Below, in pieces: positions 18,216 through 30,557 of a stretch of DNA of 64,000 nucleotides. Position 1 is the first letter of the stretch. Each line of letters begins with the position of its first letter. The notes below the pieces were generated by a model. The model worked only from the letters and a program-made list of their open reading frames with translations, did no database searches and was not told where the DNA came from. The stretch is from assembly GCF_001886195.1 (NCBI RefSeq), contig NZ_JXLB01000007.1, forward strand, positions 1-64,000, written 5' to 3'. Origin of the DNA: Enterococcus ratti. GTDB taxonomy: Bacteria; Bacillota; Bacilli; Lactobacillales; Enterococcaceae. A program made the translations under genes and the position numbers.

Positions 18216-20453
18216 ATGTCATCCAAAATTGAATTATTGAACGGGATGAATCCTCGACAAAAAGAAGCTGTTCTTCATACCGAAGGACCTCTATTACTAA
18301 TGGCGGGCGCAGGTAGCGGGAAAACTAGAGTGTTAACGCATCGAATTGCATATTTAATTGAAGAAAAAGAAGTGAATCCATGGAATATCTTAGCGATTAC
18401 TTTTACTAATAAAGCAGCAAAAGAAATGAAGGAACGAGTTAATGCGATCTTGGAAGTTGGGGGAGAAGATGTTTGGGTTTCGACCTTTCATTCGATGTGT
18501 GTACGTATTTTAAGAAGAGATGTCGATTTTATTGGATATAACCGTAACTTTACAATTATTGATTCTTCCGAGCAATTGTCTTTAATGAAACGTATTTTAA
18601 AAGAATTAAATGTTGACCCAAAAAAATATGATCCAAGAAGCCTTCTTAGCACCATTTCCCAAGCAAAAAATAAGTTGCAAAACCCTCAAGATTTTGCTAA
18701 GGGACAAGGCAATTATTATGAAGAGATTGCAGCAAAATGTTATGCTGTTTACCAAAAAGAATTACAGTATAACCAATGTATGGATTTTGATGACTTGATT
18801 ATGAATACAATTCGCCTATTTAAAGAACATCCAGATTCATTAACCTATTATCAAAATAAATTTCATTATATCCATGTAGATGAATATCAAGATACAAATC
18901 ACGCACAACATACGTTAGTAAATTTGTTAGCAGATCGATTTCAAAATCTATGCGTAGTAGGCGATGCAGACCAAAGCATTTATGGTTGGCGTGGAGCAGA
19001 TATGCAAAATATTTTGGATTTTGAAAAAGATTATCCTCATGCAACTGTTATTTTGTTAGAACAAAATTATCGTTCGACTCAAAATATTTTAAAAGCTGCC
19101 AACCAAGTGATTGAAAATAACAACAATCGTAAACCAAAAAATCTTTGGACGGAAAATTGTGAAGGAAATAAAATTACTTATTATCGAGCAGACAACGAAC
19201 GAGAAGAAACACGTTTTATCGTTGACCATATACAGGAAGAAATACGAGAACACAAGCGTAATTATGGTGATTTTGCCATTTTATATCGAACTAACGCACA
19301 ATCTCGTGTGATGGAAGAAACATTATTAAAAGCCAACATTCCTTATAAAATGGTTGGTGGGCATAAGTTTTATGATCGAAAAGAAATTAAAGACATTTTA
19401 GCGTACTTAAATGTGATAGCTAATCCACAAGATTCAATCAGCTTTGAACGAATTGTCAATTCGCCAAAACGAGGGATTGGACCTGGATCAATTGAAAAAT
19501 TAAGAAATTTTGCCACTATTCATCAGTGGTCATTACTTGAAGCCGCTCAAAATGTTGAGTTGACGAATATTGGTGGAAAAGCGGGGCAGCAATTAGGTTC
19601 CTTTGGTGAAATGATTCAGGCGATCACACAAATGGTTCCTTACCTGACGGTGACAGAATTGACAAAAGAAGTACTAGAACGTAGCGGTTATTTAGAAGAT
19701 TTAAAGATTCAAAATACGTTAGAATCGCAAGCAAGATTAGAAAACTTAGAGGAATTCTTGACGGTTACACAGGAATTTGATAAAAAGTTTGAAGATCAAA
19801 CACAAGAAAATAAAGATACACCAGAAGAAAAATTGATTGTATTTTTAAATGATTTAGCGCTAGTTTCTGATATTGATAATTTAGAAGAAGAAGCAACTCA
19901 AGTTACTTTGATGACTTTACATGCAGCAAAAGGGTTAGAATTTCCAGTTGTCTTTTTGATTGGTTTAGAAGAAGGAGTTTTTCCTCTTTCAAGAGCTTTG
20001 ATGGAAGAAAGTGAATTAGAAGAAGAGCGAAGGCTTGCTTATGTCGGAATCACAAGAGCAAAAGAAACATTATATTTAACAAATGCGTTTTCTCGTACGC
20101 TATATGGTCGTACGCAATATAATCTCCCTTCTCGTTTTGTGGAAGAAATTGATCAAGAATTATTAGAAATTCAAGGAGTGCGCCCAATATCAAAGCAAAC
20201 GAATCCCTTTGTAACTAAAACAGCAAAGTCCACTTATAAACAGCCCACAACGACGATTGTTTCATCAAAGACAGCAACTGGTGGAGAAAGTAATAATTGG
20301 AAAGCCGGCGACAAAGTCAAACATAAAAAATGGGGAGTCGGAACGGTGGTTCGAGTAAATGGAATATCTAAAGATTTAGAATTAGATGTTGCTTTTCCAA
20401 ATCAAGGTGTGAAACGGTTATTGGCAGCTTTTGCACCGATCGAAAAAGCTTAA
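18216..20453 (+). CDS. pcrA: ATP-dependent DNA helicase PcrA (UvrD/Rep superfamily)
   Basis: 3'-5' helicase for repair and for clearing replication and transcription conflicts. 745 aa. Walker A GAGSGKT (31-37), motif Ia [10 protein letters not shown], the Walker B region HVDEYQDTN, the motif III region [13 protein letters not shown], motif IV EQNYRST, the motif V region [10 protein letters not shown] and motif [10 protein letters not shown]. The C-terminal tail, with a KKWGVGTVV module, is the RNA-polymerase-contacting PcrA tail. RBS is GAAAGGATG; ligA follows after 16 bp. Confidence 0.98.
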   Translation: MSSKIELLNGMNPRQKEAVLHTEGPLLLMAGAGSGKTRVLTHRIAYLIEEKEVNPWNILAITFTNKAAKEMKERVNAILEVGGEDVWVSTFHSMCVRILRRDVDFIGYNRNFTIIDSSEQLSLMKRILKELNVDPKKYDPRSLLSTISQAKNKLQNPQDFAKGQGNYYEEIAAKCYAVYQKELQYNQCMDFDDLIMNTIRLFKEHPDSLTYYQNKFHYIHVDEYQDTNHAQHTLVNLLADRFQNLCVVGDADQSIYGWRGADMQNILDFEKDYPHATVILLEQNYRSTQNILKAANQVIENNNNRKPKNLWTENCEGNKITYYRADNEREETRFIVDHIQEEIREHKRNYGDFAILYRTNAQSRVMEETLLKANIPYKMVGGHKFYDRKEIKDILAYLNVIANPQDSISFERIVNSPKRGIGPGSIEKLRNFATIHQWSLLEAAQNVELTNIGGKAGQQLGSFGEMIQAITQMVPYLTVTELTKEVLERSGYLEDLKIQNTLESQARLENLEEFLTVTQEFDKKFEDQTQENKDTPEEKLIVFLNDLALVSDIDNLEEEATQVTLMTLHAAKGLEFPVVFLIGLEEGVFPLSRALMEESELEEERRLAYVGITRAKETLYLTNAFSRTLYGRTQYNLPSRFVEEIDQELLEIQGVRPISKQTNPFVTKTAKSTYKQPTTTIVSSKTATGGESNNWKAGDKVKHKKWGVGTVVRVNGISKDLELDVAFPNQGVKRLLAAFAPIEKA

Positions 20454-20466
20454 ATTGGAGGGATAA

Positions 20467-22500
<2,034 letters not shown>

Positions 22501-22609
22501 TAAGGGGATTGATTTTTTCAGATAAATTTCAAGAAATAATTTCAGATGAGAAACTCTTATGTTAAAATAGAGAGCAAAGTTTTTAACTCGTTTAGAAAGA
22601 AGGGGTAGT

Positions 22610-22915
22610 ATGGCAATCAGTGAAGAACAAGTAAAACACGTGGCCAAATTAGCAAAACTTTCGTTTGCAGAAGAAGAACTGACAAGTTTTACGGATCAGT
22701 TAGGAAAAATCATTGATATGGTAGAAATGCTGGAAGAAATAGAGACAGAAGGTGTGCCATTTACATCAAACGTGGTTGAAACAGTGAACGTTATGCGGCA
22801 AGACCGAGCAAGCACTGGTTGGAGTCGCGATGAATTGTTGAGAAATGTGCCAGAAATACAAGACGGTTTTATTAAAGTACCAGCGATTATTGATAATGGG
22901 GAGGCTGGCGCATAA
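22610..22915 (+). CDS. gatC: Asp/Glu-tRNA amidotransferase subunit C
   Basis: Small structural subunit that holds GatA and GatB together for making Gln-tRNA(Gln) or Asn-tRNA(Asn) by transamidation. 101 aa. The N-terminal helix region [16 protein letters not shown] and the Asp-rich middle are family features. RBS is AAGAAGGGG. The stop TAA overlaps the gatA ATG by one base. Upstream, TAAAAT at about 22563-22568 may be the operon -10. Confidence 0.96.
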   Translation: MAISEEQVKHVAKLAKLSFAEEELTSFTDQLGKIIDMVEMLEEIETEGVPFTSNVVETVNVMRQDRASTGWSRDELLRNVPEIQDGFIKVPAIIDNGEAGA

Positions 22916-24387
22916 TGACTAAGCTATATGATCTTTCTCTAGAAAAATTACACGCATTACTGGTTTCTAAAGAAATCACTGCACAAGATTTAACGAGAGC
23001 AACTTTTGAGCGTATCAAAAAAACAGAATCGGCGATTGCGGCTTTCATTACATTAAATGAGGAAAAAGCAGTAGCACAAGCAAAAGCATTAGATGAAAAA
23101 GGAATAGATGAAAATAACGTTTTAGCAGGAATTCCGATTGGCGTCAAAGACAACATTGTGACAAAAAATTTGTTAACTACGGCGGCTTCTAAAATTTTGT
23201 ATAATTTTGATCCTATCTATGATGCAACTGTGATGGACAAAGTGTACCAAGCGGATATGATTCCAGTAGGTAAATTGAACATGGATGAATTTGCAATGGG
23301 TGGAAGTACAGAAACTTCTTATTATAAGAAAACAAAAAATGCTTGGGATCATTCAAAAGTTCCGGGTGGTTCTTCTGGTGGTTCTGCTGCATCAGTGGCT
23401 GCTGGACAAATTCCCGTGTCTTTAGGTAGTGATACAGGTGGAAGTATACGTCAACCAGCTTCGTTTAACGGAATTGTAGGGATGAAGCCTACGTACGGTC
23501 GTGTTTCTCGTTTTGGTTTGATTGCTTTTGCATCTTCTCTTGACCAAATCGGACCGATGACTCGTACTGTAAAGGACAACGCTTTTGCTTTAACTGCAAT
23601 CAGTGGCTACGATGAAAAAGATGGAACTTCATCAGGCGTTTCTGTTCCTAAATTTGCAGAAGGATTAACAGGTGAAATTAAAGGAATGAGAATTGCTTTA
23701 CCAAAAGAATACCTTGGTGAGGGAATAGCTTATGGAGTCAAAGAAACTATTTTGAAAGCCGCAGATACTTTCCGTTCATTAGGCGCGACGGTAGAAGAAG
23801 TCAGTTTGCCGCATTCAAAATATGGAGTAGCGGTATATTATATTATTGCTTCATCCGAAGCAAGTTCAAACTTACAGCGTTTTGATGGCATCCGCTATGG
23901 TTATCGTTCTGAAAATGTAAAAAATTTAGAAGATGTATACGTAAACTCACGTACTGAAGGATTTGGTGAAGAAGTAAAACGCCGAATTATGCTTGGAACT
24001 TTTTCGTTAAGCGCAGGGTATTATGATGCTTACTTTAAGAAAGCAGGACAAGTTCGAACATTGATCAAACGAGATTTTGAAAAAGTCTTTGCCAATTATG
24101 ATCTGATCATTGGACCATCCTCTCCTACGGTTGCTTTTGGACTTGGTGAAAAGATTAATGATCCAATCACGATGTATATGAGTGATATTTTAACTATTCC
24201 AGTTAATTTAGCGGGACTGCCGGGAATGTCCGTTCCTGCTGGCTTATCTGATAATATGCCGGTTGGCTTACAAATCATTGGAAATTACTTTGATGAAAAA
24301 ACTATGTATCAAGCTGCTTATGCTTTTGAACAAGCAACGAAATTCAGTAAAAACAAACCAGCGATTTTAGGAGGGAAAGGTGAATGA
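22915..24387 (+). CDS. gatA: Asp/Glu-tRNA amidotransferase subunit A (glutaminase)
   Basis: Releases ammonia from glutamine for the GatCAB complex. 490 aa of the amidase-signature family. The Ser-cisSer-Lys triad is seen as Lys78 (GIPIGVKDN), Ser153 ([10 protein letters not shown]) and Ser177 ([10 protein letters not shown]). Overlaps gatC by 1 nt and gatB by 4 nt (ATGA), showing tight coupling and presumably equal synthesis. Confidence 0.98.
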   Translation: MTKLYDLSLEKLHALLVSKEITAQDLTRATFERIKKTESAIAAFITLNEEKAVAQAKALDEKGIDENNVLAGIPIGVKDNIVTKNLLTTAASKILYNFDPIYDATVMDKVYQADMIPVGKLNMDEFAMGGSTETSYYKKTKNAWDHSKVPGGSSGGSAASVAAGQIPVSLGSDTGGSIRQPASFNGIVGMKPTYGRVSRFGLIAFASSLDQIGPMTRTVKDNAFALTAISGYDEKDGTSSGVSVPKFAEGLTGEIKGMRIALPKEYLGEGIAYGVKETILKAADTFRSLGATVEEVSLPHSKYGVAVYYIIASSEASSNLQRFDGIRYGYRSENVKNLEDVYVNSRTEGFGEEVKRRIMLGTFSLSAGYYDAYFKKAGQVRTLIKRDFEKVFANYDLIIGPSSPTVAFGLGEKINDPITMYMSDILTIPVNLAGLPGMSVPAGLSDNMPVGLQIIGNYFDEKTMYQAAYAFEQATKFSKNKPAILGGKGE

Positions 24388-25814
24388 ACTTTGAAACAAT
24401 TATCGGACTTGAAGTCCATGTCGAATTAAAGACAAACTCAAAAATTTTCTCTCCAGCGCCTGCACATTTTGGAGCTGAACCAAATAGTAATACGAATGTA
24501 ATTGACTGGGGATATCCGGGTGTTCTACCAGTAATGAATAAAGCCGCTTTGGAATTTGGGATGCGTGCAGCGCTGGCTTTAAACTGTAAAATTTCTAAAC
24601 ATACTCATTTTGATCGTAAAAATTACTTTTACCCTGATAATCCAAAAGCTTACCAAATTTCACAATTTGACCAGCCTATCGGTTATGATGGATGGATTGA
24701 AATTGAAGTGGAAGGAAAGAAAAAGAAAATTCGTATCGAACGCGTGCATTTAGAAGAAGATGCTGGTAAAAATATGCATGGGATTGACGGCTACTCTTAT
24801 GTTGATTTAAACCGTCAAGGGACGCCATTAATCGAAATCGTTTCTGAAGCCGATATGCGTTCACCAGAAGAAGCGTATGCTTATTTAGAAGCTCTGCGGT
24901 CCATTATTCAATTTACAGAAGTTAGTGATGTGAAAATGGAAGAAGGTTCGATGCGCTGCGATGCGAATATCTCTTTACGTCCTTATGGTCAGGAAGAGTT
25001 TGGAACAAAAGCAGAATTGAAAAATTTGAATTCACTTTCATTTGTAAAAAAAGGTCTTGCATTTGAAGAAAAACGTCAAGCAAAAGTGCTGCTTTCAGGC
25101 GGAGAAATTCAACAAGAAACACGGCGATTTGACGAAACGACGAATCAAACTATTTTGATGCGCGTCAAAGAAGGATCAAGTGATTATCGCTATTTCCCAG
25201 AACCTGATATTCCTAAATTTGTAATTGATGATGAATGGATTCAGCGAGTAAAAACAAGTTTGCCGGAACTGCCGGCTTCACGACGTCAACGTTATATTCA
25301 AGAATTAGGCTTACCAGAATACGATGCAATGGTATTAACTTTATCAAAGGAAATGTCTGATTTCTTTGACGAAACTTTAAATAATGGTGCAGATGCAAAA
25401 CAAGCATCAAATTGGTTGATGGGTGAAGTATCTGCTTACTTAAATAGCGAAAAATTAGAGTTAGCTCAAACAAACTTAACACCTGAAAATCTAGCGGGTA
25501 TGATTCGTTTAATTGCAGATGGAACGATTAGCTCTAAAATTGCTAAAAAAGTTTTTCGTGAATTGATTACCAAAGGTGGTCGTGCTCAAGAAGTAGTTGA
25601 AAAAAATGGCTGGGTACAGTTATCTGATCCAAGTAAACTTTTGCCAATAATCAATGAGATTTTGGATAACAATCAACAATCTGTAGCTGACTTTAAAAAC
25701 GGGAAAGATCGTGCTGTTGGCTTCTTAGTTGGACAAATCATGAAAGCAACCAAAGGACAAGCAAATCCAAGTGTTGTCAATCAATTACTTAAAGATGAAT
25801 TAATAAAACGCTAG
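24384..25814 (+). CDS. gatB: Asp/Glu-tRNA amidotransferase subunit B
   Basis: Activates and amidates mischarged Glu-tRNA(Gln) or Asp-tRNA(Asn). 476 aa. The N-terminal cradle domain has [15 protein letters not shown], the metal-site region [18 protein letters not shown], and [12 protein letters not shown]. The C-terminal helical and YqeY-like tail ends [15 protein letters not shown] is GGAGGG. dagK starts 9 bp after the stop. Confidence 0.98.
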   Translation: MNFETIIGLEVHVELKTNSKIFSPAPAHFGAEPNSNTNVIDWGYPGVLPVMNKAALEFGMRAALALNCKISKHTHFDRKNYFYPDNPKAYQISQFDQPIGYDGWIEIEVEGKKKKIRIERVHLEEDAGKNMHGIDGYSYVDLNRQGTPLIEIVSEADMRSPEEAYAYLEALRSIIQFTEVSDVKMEEGSMRCDANISLRPYGQEEFGTKAELKNLNSLSFVKKGLAFEEKRQAKVLLSGGEIQQETRRFDETTNQTILMRVKEGSSDYRYFPEPDIPKFVIDDEWIQRVKTSLPELPASRRQRYIQELGLPEYDAMVLTLSKEMSDFFDETLNNGADAKQASNWLMGEVSAYLNSEKLELAQTNLTPENLAGMIRLIADGTISSKIAKKVFRELITKGGRAQEVVEKNGWVQLSDPSKLLPIINEILDNNQQSVADFKNGKDRAVGFLVGQIMKATKGQANPSVVNQLLKDELIKR

Positions 25815-25823
25815 GAGTAAGCC

Positions 25824-26861
25824 ATGAAAAAAGCTCGCGTTATTTATAACCCAACTTCTGGCAAAGAGTTAGTAAAAAAAAATTTAGCGGATATCCTCCA
25901 AGTATTGGAGGATTCCGGCTATGAAGCCAGTGCATATGCTACAACACCAGAAATAAATTCTGCCCAAAATGAAGCAAAACGAGCGGCGAATATGGGATTT
26001 GATTTAGTCGTGGCTACTGGTGGAGACGGCACAATTAGTGAAGTGGTGAATGGAATTGCCCCCCTTGAAAAGCGGCCAAAAATAGCAATTATCCCAGCCG
26101 GCACTACGAATGATTATGCACGAGCATTGAAGATTCCTCGTGATAATATCAAAGCAGCTGCGGAAGTGATCAAAAAGAATCAGATAGTAAAAATGGATAT
26201 TGGTCATACAGATGATCGATATTTTATCAATATCGCTGCTGGTGGTTATTTAACTGAGCTAACCTATGATGTTCCTTCTGAATTAAAGAGTATATTTGGG
26301 TATTTAGCCTATTTAGCAAAAGGAGCAGAGATGCTTCCTCGCATTAAACCTATTAAAATGCGCTTGAAATATGATGAAGGAGAATACATAGGCAATGCTT
26401 CCATGTTTTTTCTAGGTCTTACGAATTCGGTTGGCGGCTTTGAAAAAATTGCGCCTGATGCCAAGCTTGATGATGGAAAATTTTCATTGATTATTGTGAA
26501 GACAGCAAATATTTTTGAGATTTTGCATATTGCTGCATTAATGTTAAATGGCGGACGACATGTAGATGATCCTCGTGTTATTTATACTAAAACGAGTCGT
26601 TTATTTGTTGAGACAGAAGATGATATCAATCGACCTGTTATGATTAATTTGGATGGAGAATACGGTGGAAATGCACCCATGTACTTTCAAAATCTGCATC
26701 AACATATCGAATTTTTTGCTAATACTGACCAAATTCCAGATGAAGCAATCACTGGATCAGAAGACTTAGAGGAGGTAAGCAAAGAATTTGTTAAGGAAGT
26801 TGAGCGTTTGACAGATGAAGATATTGATGGTGATGGAAAAATTGCAGACGAAGAAAAATGA
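25824..26861 (+). CDS. dagK: Diacylglycerol kinase (DgkB type)
   Basis: Returns diacylglycerol, released by lipoteichoic-acid synthesis, to phosphatidic acid. 345 aa, about 40 longer than the usual 300. The nucleotide-binding GGDGT motif is at 66-70 with NPTSGK upstream; the C-terminal lipid-kinase domain has LDGEYGG. The extra tail (about 305-345) is acidic and ends with a DEDIDGDGKIADEE stretch that resembles a calcium-binding EF-hand loop, though I cannot show it binds metal. It is the last gene of the gat operon, with a terminator just after it. Confidence 0.93.
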   Translation: MKKARVIYNPTSGKELVKKNLADILQVLEDSGYEASAYATTPEINSAQNEAKRAANMGFDLVVATGGDGTISEVVNGIAPLEKRPKIAIIPAGTTNDYARALKIPRDNIKAAAEVIKKNQIVKMDIGHTDDRYFINIAAGGYLTELTYDVPSELKSIFGYLAYLAKGAEMLPRIKPIKMRLKYDEGEYIGNASMFFLGLTNSVGGFEKIAPDAKLDDGKFSLIIVKTANIFEILHIAALMLNGGRHVDDPRVIYTKTSRLFVETEDDINRPVMINLDGEYGGNAPMYFQNLHQHIEFFANTDQIPDEAITGSEDLEEVSKEFVKEVERLTDEDIDGDGKIADEEK

Positions 26862-26862
26862 T

Positions 26863-26898
26863 AAAAAGGGTGGGACAGATGATCGTTCCACCCTTTCG
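26863..26898 (+). terminator. Terminator of the gatCAB-dagK operon
   Basis: AAAGGGTGGGAC pairs with GTTCCACCCTTT around AGATGATC, directly after the dagK stop. The T-run is short. Confidence 0.7.
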
Positions 26899-27018
26899 TA
26901 TGAGAGAAATGAAACGAATAAAAAAGATTTTTTTCGTTAGTGTATGATGAAAAATGGCGTAAAAATAGATGACGGTATGCTTGCGTATGACGATTCAGGT
27001 CAACGTAAATTTGTCAAA

Positions 27019-27152
27019 ACCTAAGATAAACGGTGTTTCAAAGCCAATTCTTCGGTAGTAAGCTAGCATCAGTAAAAATGAAACAACTATTTTCTCTGAT
27101 GTTTTCTTACTACTTGGAGTTAATCGGCTCTGTCACAATCTAAGATAAAGGA
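27019..27152 (-). repeat. Diverged intergenic repeat with long hairpin, upstream of rlmD
   Basis: CTAAGATAAA occurs at both ends (about 27021 and 27139). Between them, AGCC / GGCT, AGTAAG / CTTACT and GCATCAG / CTGATGT make nested arms of one long stem. On the minus strand, CACCGTTTATCT and GACAGAGCC...AACTCC recall repeat copies A and C. It could be a diverged repeat copy or a structured leader of rlmD. Confidence 0.45.
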
Positions 27153-27159
27153 GTTATTT

Positions 27160-28530
27160 ATGAAAGATCAACGATTGATTAAAAAAAATGAACGGTATAC
27201 GGTAGAAATAATTGATTTAAGTTACGAAGGAATGGGGGTGGCTAAGATTGAAGGCTATCCGTTATTTATCGAAAATGCTTTACCGGGAGAACGAGTGGAA
27301 GTTCTTGTTTTAAAGGCTGGAAATAAATTTGGTTATGGAAAAGTTGAAAGTTGGTTAACAAAATCACCTGCTCGTCAGCCATTAAAAGATAATCGCCTAC
27401 TTCGTACAGGAATTGCTCCTTTGGCGCATTTGAAATATGAAGACCAGCTTGCCTTTAAACAAAAGCAAGTCGAAAATGTAATGAGTAAAATTGCCCATAT
27501 ATCAGAAGTAGAAATTTTGCCGACGATTGGTATGGATGTTCCTGTAGGTTATCGCAATAAAGCCCAAATTCCCGTTAGACGAATGAATGGACGCTTAGCT
27601 ACTGGTTTTTATAAAAAAAATAGTCATGATCTTGTTGAGATTGAAGATTATTATATTCAAGAGCCTGCGATTGATCAGGCAATTGCTCGTGTTAGAGAAA
27701 TTCTACAACGATTTCAAGTACGCGGGTATAATGAGGTAAAAAATGAAGGACAAATTCGGCATATCATTATTCGTAGAGGACATTATTCTCATGAGATGAT
27801 GGTTGTTTTAGTGACACGTAAAGAAAAATTTTTTAAAGGAAGAGAAATTGCGCAAGTGATCCATGAAGAAATTCCAGAAGTTGTATCTGTTATGCAAAAT
27901 ATCAATGAAGAGAAAACGAATGTGATTTTAGGTGATAAAGAAAAAATACTTTATGGTAGAAGCTATATTGAAGACCAGCTTTTAGGTAAGACGTATCGTA
28001 TTTCTGCTAAATCATTTTATCAAGTGAATACACAGCAAACTGAAAAATTGTATCAAACGGCAATGGCATTTGCACAGCTAGAAAAAAAAGATGTGGTTAT
28101 TGATGCGTATTCAGGAATTGGAACGATCGGGTTGTCATTGGCTGATCGGGTGAAAAAAGTATATGGCATGGAGTTGATTCCAGAAGCAATTGAAGATGCA
28201 CAATTTAATGCGCTAATAAATAAAGTAACAAATGTTCACTATGAAGTAGGAAAAGCAGAAACGGTGATGAAGAAATGGCAAGAAAAAGGTATAAAACCGT
28301 CTGTGATTATTGTTGATCCGCCAAGAAAAGGGTTGGATCACAAATTTATCGAATCGGCGATTGAGATGTCGCCAGAAAAAATAGTTTATATCTCCTGCAA
28401 TCCAGCAACTTTTGCAAGAGATGCCAGAGCTTTTGTGGAATTAGGTTATGAAGTCTCGAAAGTACAACCAGTCGATTTATTCCCACAAACACATCACGTC
28501 GAGACAGTAGCGTTGTTGCAACGACATTAA
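27160..28530 (+). CDS. rlmD: 23S rRNA m5U methyltransferase, RlmD/RumA type, without Fe-S cysteines
   Basis: SAM-dependent 5-methyluridine methyltransferase of 23S rRNA (Gram-positive relatives are RlmCD). 456 aa. An N-terminal TRAM domain (9-65, YEGMGVAKIEGYPLF) binds RNA. The methyltransferase domain has ISAKSFYQVN, the SAM site DAYSGIGTIGLS, DPPRKG, and catalytic Cys in YISCNPATFARD. Oddly, the region after TRAM that in E. coli RumA holds the Fe-S cysteines reads GIAPLAHLKYEDQ and has no Cys. RBS AAAGGAG. Which uridine it methylates cannot be read from sequence. Confidence 0.9.
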   Translation: MKDQRLIKKNERYTVEIIDLSYEGMGVAKIEGYPLFIENALPGERVEVLVLKAGNKFGYGKVESWLTKSPARQPLKDNRLLRTGIAPLAHLKYEDQLAFKQKQVENVMSKIAHISEVEILPTIGMDVPVGYRNKAQIPVRRMNGRLATGFYKKNSHDLVEIEDYYIQEPAIDQAIARVREILQRFQVRGYNEVKNEGQIRHIIIRRGHYSHEMMVVLVTRKEKFFKGREIAQVIHEEIPEVVSVMQNINEEKTNVILGDKEKILYGRSYIEDQLLGKTYRISAKSFYQVNTQQTEKLYQTAMAFAQLEKKDVVIDAYSGIGTIGLSLADRVKKVYGMELIPEAIEDAQFNALINKVTNVHYEVGKAETVMKKWQEKGIKPSVIIVDPPRKGLDHKFIESAIEMSPEKIVYISCNPATFARDARAFVELGYEVSKVQPVDLFPQTHHVETVALLQRH

Positions 28531-28721
28531 GATTGGAAATTTTTATTTTAAATACTTTTATAAGCATATCGTCTTCATTGATGGGAGAAATAAATTGTAG
28601 AATAAGAAGATCTGCGGCTATACTATTTAAATGAGAGGGCGACAAAATAGGTAGAATCTTCTATATAGAATAGTAGGAAGAAATGACTGGATAGTACTGT
28701 AAATTATAGATTTTCTATTCT

Positions 28722-28786
28722 AGAGATTGGAACAAAAAGCAGCTTGATTTAGCCAGCAGCTGTGTCTTTTCTATTCCAATCTCTTA
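28722..28786 (-). repeat. Partial intergenic repeat / terminator-like hairpin
   Basis: GAGATTGGAA (28723-28732) pairs perfectly with TTCCAATCTC (28774-28783), and CAGCTTG / CAGCTG arms lie inside. On the minus strand, just 3' of the GRE activase, the inner AGCTGCTTTTTGTTCC block matches the first hairpin of copy A. It lies between convergent genes and may end transcription of both. Confidence 0.55.
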
Positions 28787-28820
28787 TTTGGCTAAAAAAG
28801 TGCGGGATTAAGGATGACTG

Positions 28821-29609
28821 TTATCGTACGAAACAATAGATATCATGTTCTTGCATAATTTGTTTAAAATAATTTAAATCTTCTGTGTGAAGAGGAGGGA
28901 TATTTTTCATTTGATAAATTCGATTTAATTGTTCATATTTTTTTTGTCCAAATTGATGAAAGGGTAGCAATTCAATGTTGTCAACACCTAAGCGCTGAAA
29001 TAAACGGGCAAACTGTTTTGCATCTTGCGGTTGGTCATTAAAGTTTGGAATGACTGGAATTCGGACGATTAAGTGTTTGTGATGTTTTAAAGCATAACTT
29101 AAGTTTTTTAAAATTAACTGATTGGTCACGCCAATGCCGGTTTGATGTTTTTCGGAATCATAGTGTTTTACATCAAAATATAATGTATCCACTTGTTGGA
29201 TATAATTGGCAAATATATCTAACTTTGCATACCCAGTAGTTTCTGTAGCGGTGTGAATCCCTTTTTCTTTTAATACTCGTAACAATTCCGTTGCAAATTC
29301 TGCTTGATAGAGTACTTCACCGCCAGATAAGGTGACGCCGCCACCAGATTCTTCATAAAAAGCAACATCTTTCATGACTTCAGTTACTACTTCGTCGATT
29401 GTTTTATATTCTCCCACCATTGTGTTTTTTTTTCGTGTGTTTTCCCACATTTTTTCTGGTTTTCTACTTTGTGACTCAGGGTTGGCACACCAGTAGCATC
29501 GTAAAGGACAACCTTTAAAGAAAACAACAGTTCGAATACCAGGACCATCATGAATACTGAATTTTTGAATATTAAAAATGCATGCTTGTAATTTAGTCGG
29601 TGTTGTCAT
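28821..29609 (-). CDS. Glycyl radical enzyme activase (radical SAM)
   Basis: Uses a 4Fe-4S cluster and SAM to place the glycyl radical on its partner enzyme, very likely the GRE encoded divergently at 30785. 262 aa. The radical SAM motif CxxxCxxC is Cys34/38/41 (GCPLRCYWC), followed by ESGGGVTLSGGE. N-terminal FSIHDGPGIRTVVFF is typical of activases. It lacks the Cys-rich ferredoxin insert that many non-PFL activases carry after the first motif; here that region is MWENTRKKNTMVGEY with no Cys. Start ATG 29609 lies 10 nt after GGAG. Oxygen-sensitive, so used in anaerobic growth. Confidence 0.9.
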   Translation of the reverse strand: MTTPTKLQACIFNIQKFSIHDGPGIRTVVFFKGCPLRCYWCANPESQSRKPEKMWENTRKKNTMVGEYKTIDEVVTEVMKDVAFYEESGGGVTLSGGEVLYQAEFATELLRVLKEKGIHTATETTGYAKLDIFANYIQQVDTLYFDVKHYDSEKHQTGIGVTNQLILKNLSYALKHHKHLIVRIPVIPNFNDQPQDAKQFARLFQRLGVDNIELLPFHQFGQKKYEQLNRIYQMKNIPPLHTEDLNYFKQIMQEHDIYCFVR

Positions 29610-29638
29610 ACATGATCACTCCTTTTTCAATCATGTAT

Positions 29639-29644
29639 ATTATA
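29639..29644 (-). promoter_or_regulatory. -10 box of the GRE activase promoter
   Basis: Minus-strand TATAAT at 29639-29644, 30 bp from the start codon. The -35 is weak. The neighbouring ATATCATAT is the reverse complement of ATATGATAT in the divergent promoter (about 29722-29730), so the two could be paired operator half-sites. Confidence 0.45.
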
Positions 29645-29704
29645 TCATATGTTTTATCAAACGTAAATATTTATAGTTACGAATGAAATTTAATAAGAGT
29701 GTTA

Positions 29705-29733
29705 TTGTAAGGATTTATTAAATATGATATGCT
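29705..29733 (+). promoter_or_regulatory. Promoter of the DeoR regulator of the GRE module
   Basis: TTGTAA (29705-29710), 17 bp, TATGCT (29728-29733), 22 bp before the start codon. Confidence 0.55.
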
Positions 29734-29754
29734 AAAAAAAAGTGAGGGATAGAA

Positions 29755-30498
29755 ATGTCACGAGAAGAAGAGATTATTTCAATAGTGAGTAAGAATAAAA
29801 AAATGGAAGTGAATGAATTAGCCGAATTGCTAAAAGTATCTCAAGTAACGATTCGTAAGGATTTGGATAAATTAGAAGCAAGAGGAATTCTTCATCGCCA
29901 ACATGGCTTTGCACTTATTAGTAATCAAGATGATATCAATTATCGGTTGGCCTCTCATTATGAGCTAAAACGCAAGATTGCATTGAAGGCGGCAGAACTG
30001 GTCAGTGACGGCGAAACAGTGATGATTGAATCAGGATCGACTTGTACGCTTTTAGCAGAGGAGTTGGCTTATAATAGAAATGATATTACTATTATCACTA
30101 ATTCTTGTTTTATTGCTTCTTATATTAGAAAAGCAGAGTCAGTAAAAGTGGTATTGATTGGTGGGGAGTATCAAAAGGATTCACAAGTCAATGTTGGCCC
30201 CTTAGTTAGAAAACTGATCAATGCGTTTCACGTCGATAAATTATTTGTCGGGATTGATGGTTTTGATAAAAGACGTGGCTTTACTGGAAGTGATATTACT
30301 CGATGTGATACGGCTAATGCAATGATGAAGGCAGCAGATAAGACGATTGTATTAACGGATTCGAGTAAGTTTTCTCAAATTGGGGTGGTTTCTGAATTTG
30401 CTTTTGAAGATATTTCTATTGTTTTTACAGATAAAGGGATTTCGGAAGAGAAAGCACAATTTTTAAGAGGAAAAAATATTGAATTAGTGACAGTGTAG
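29755..30498 (+). CDS. DeoR-family transcriptional regulator of the GRE module
   Basis: 247 aa. The N-terminal winged helix-turn-helix has SREEEIISIVSK and VSQVTIRKDLDKLEARGIL. The C-terminal sugar-phosphate-sensing domain has MIESGSTCTLLAEEL, GGEYQ, FVGIDGFDKRRGFTGSD and a VLTDSSKFS end. It sits between the divergent activase and the GRE, so it probably controls both in answer to a phosphorylated sugar (inference). RBS is GTGAGGG. A very strong terminator separates it from the GRE gene, which has its own promoter. Confidence 0.9.
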   Translation: MSREEEIISIVSKNKKMEVNELAELLKVSQVTIRKDLDKLEARGILHRQHGFALISNQDDINYRLASHYELKRKIALKAAELVSDGETVMIESGSTCTLLAEELAYNRNDITIITNSCFIASYIRKAESVKVVLIGGEYQKDSQVNVGPLVRKLINAFHVDKLFVGIDGFDKRRGFTGSDITRCDTANAMMKAADKTIVLTDSSKFSQIGVVSEFAFEDISIVFTDKGISEEKAQFLRGKNIELVTV

Positions 30499-30557
30499 TC
30501 AATTATGGCGAAACAATATCGTAAAGGTAATTTTTTTATTTTTAGATTAATGAATAA

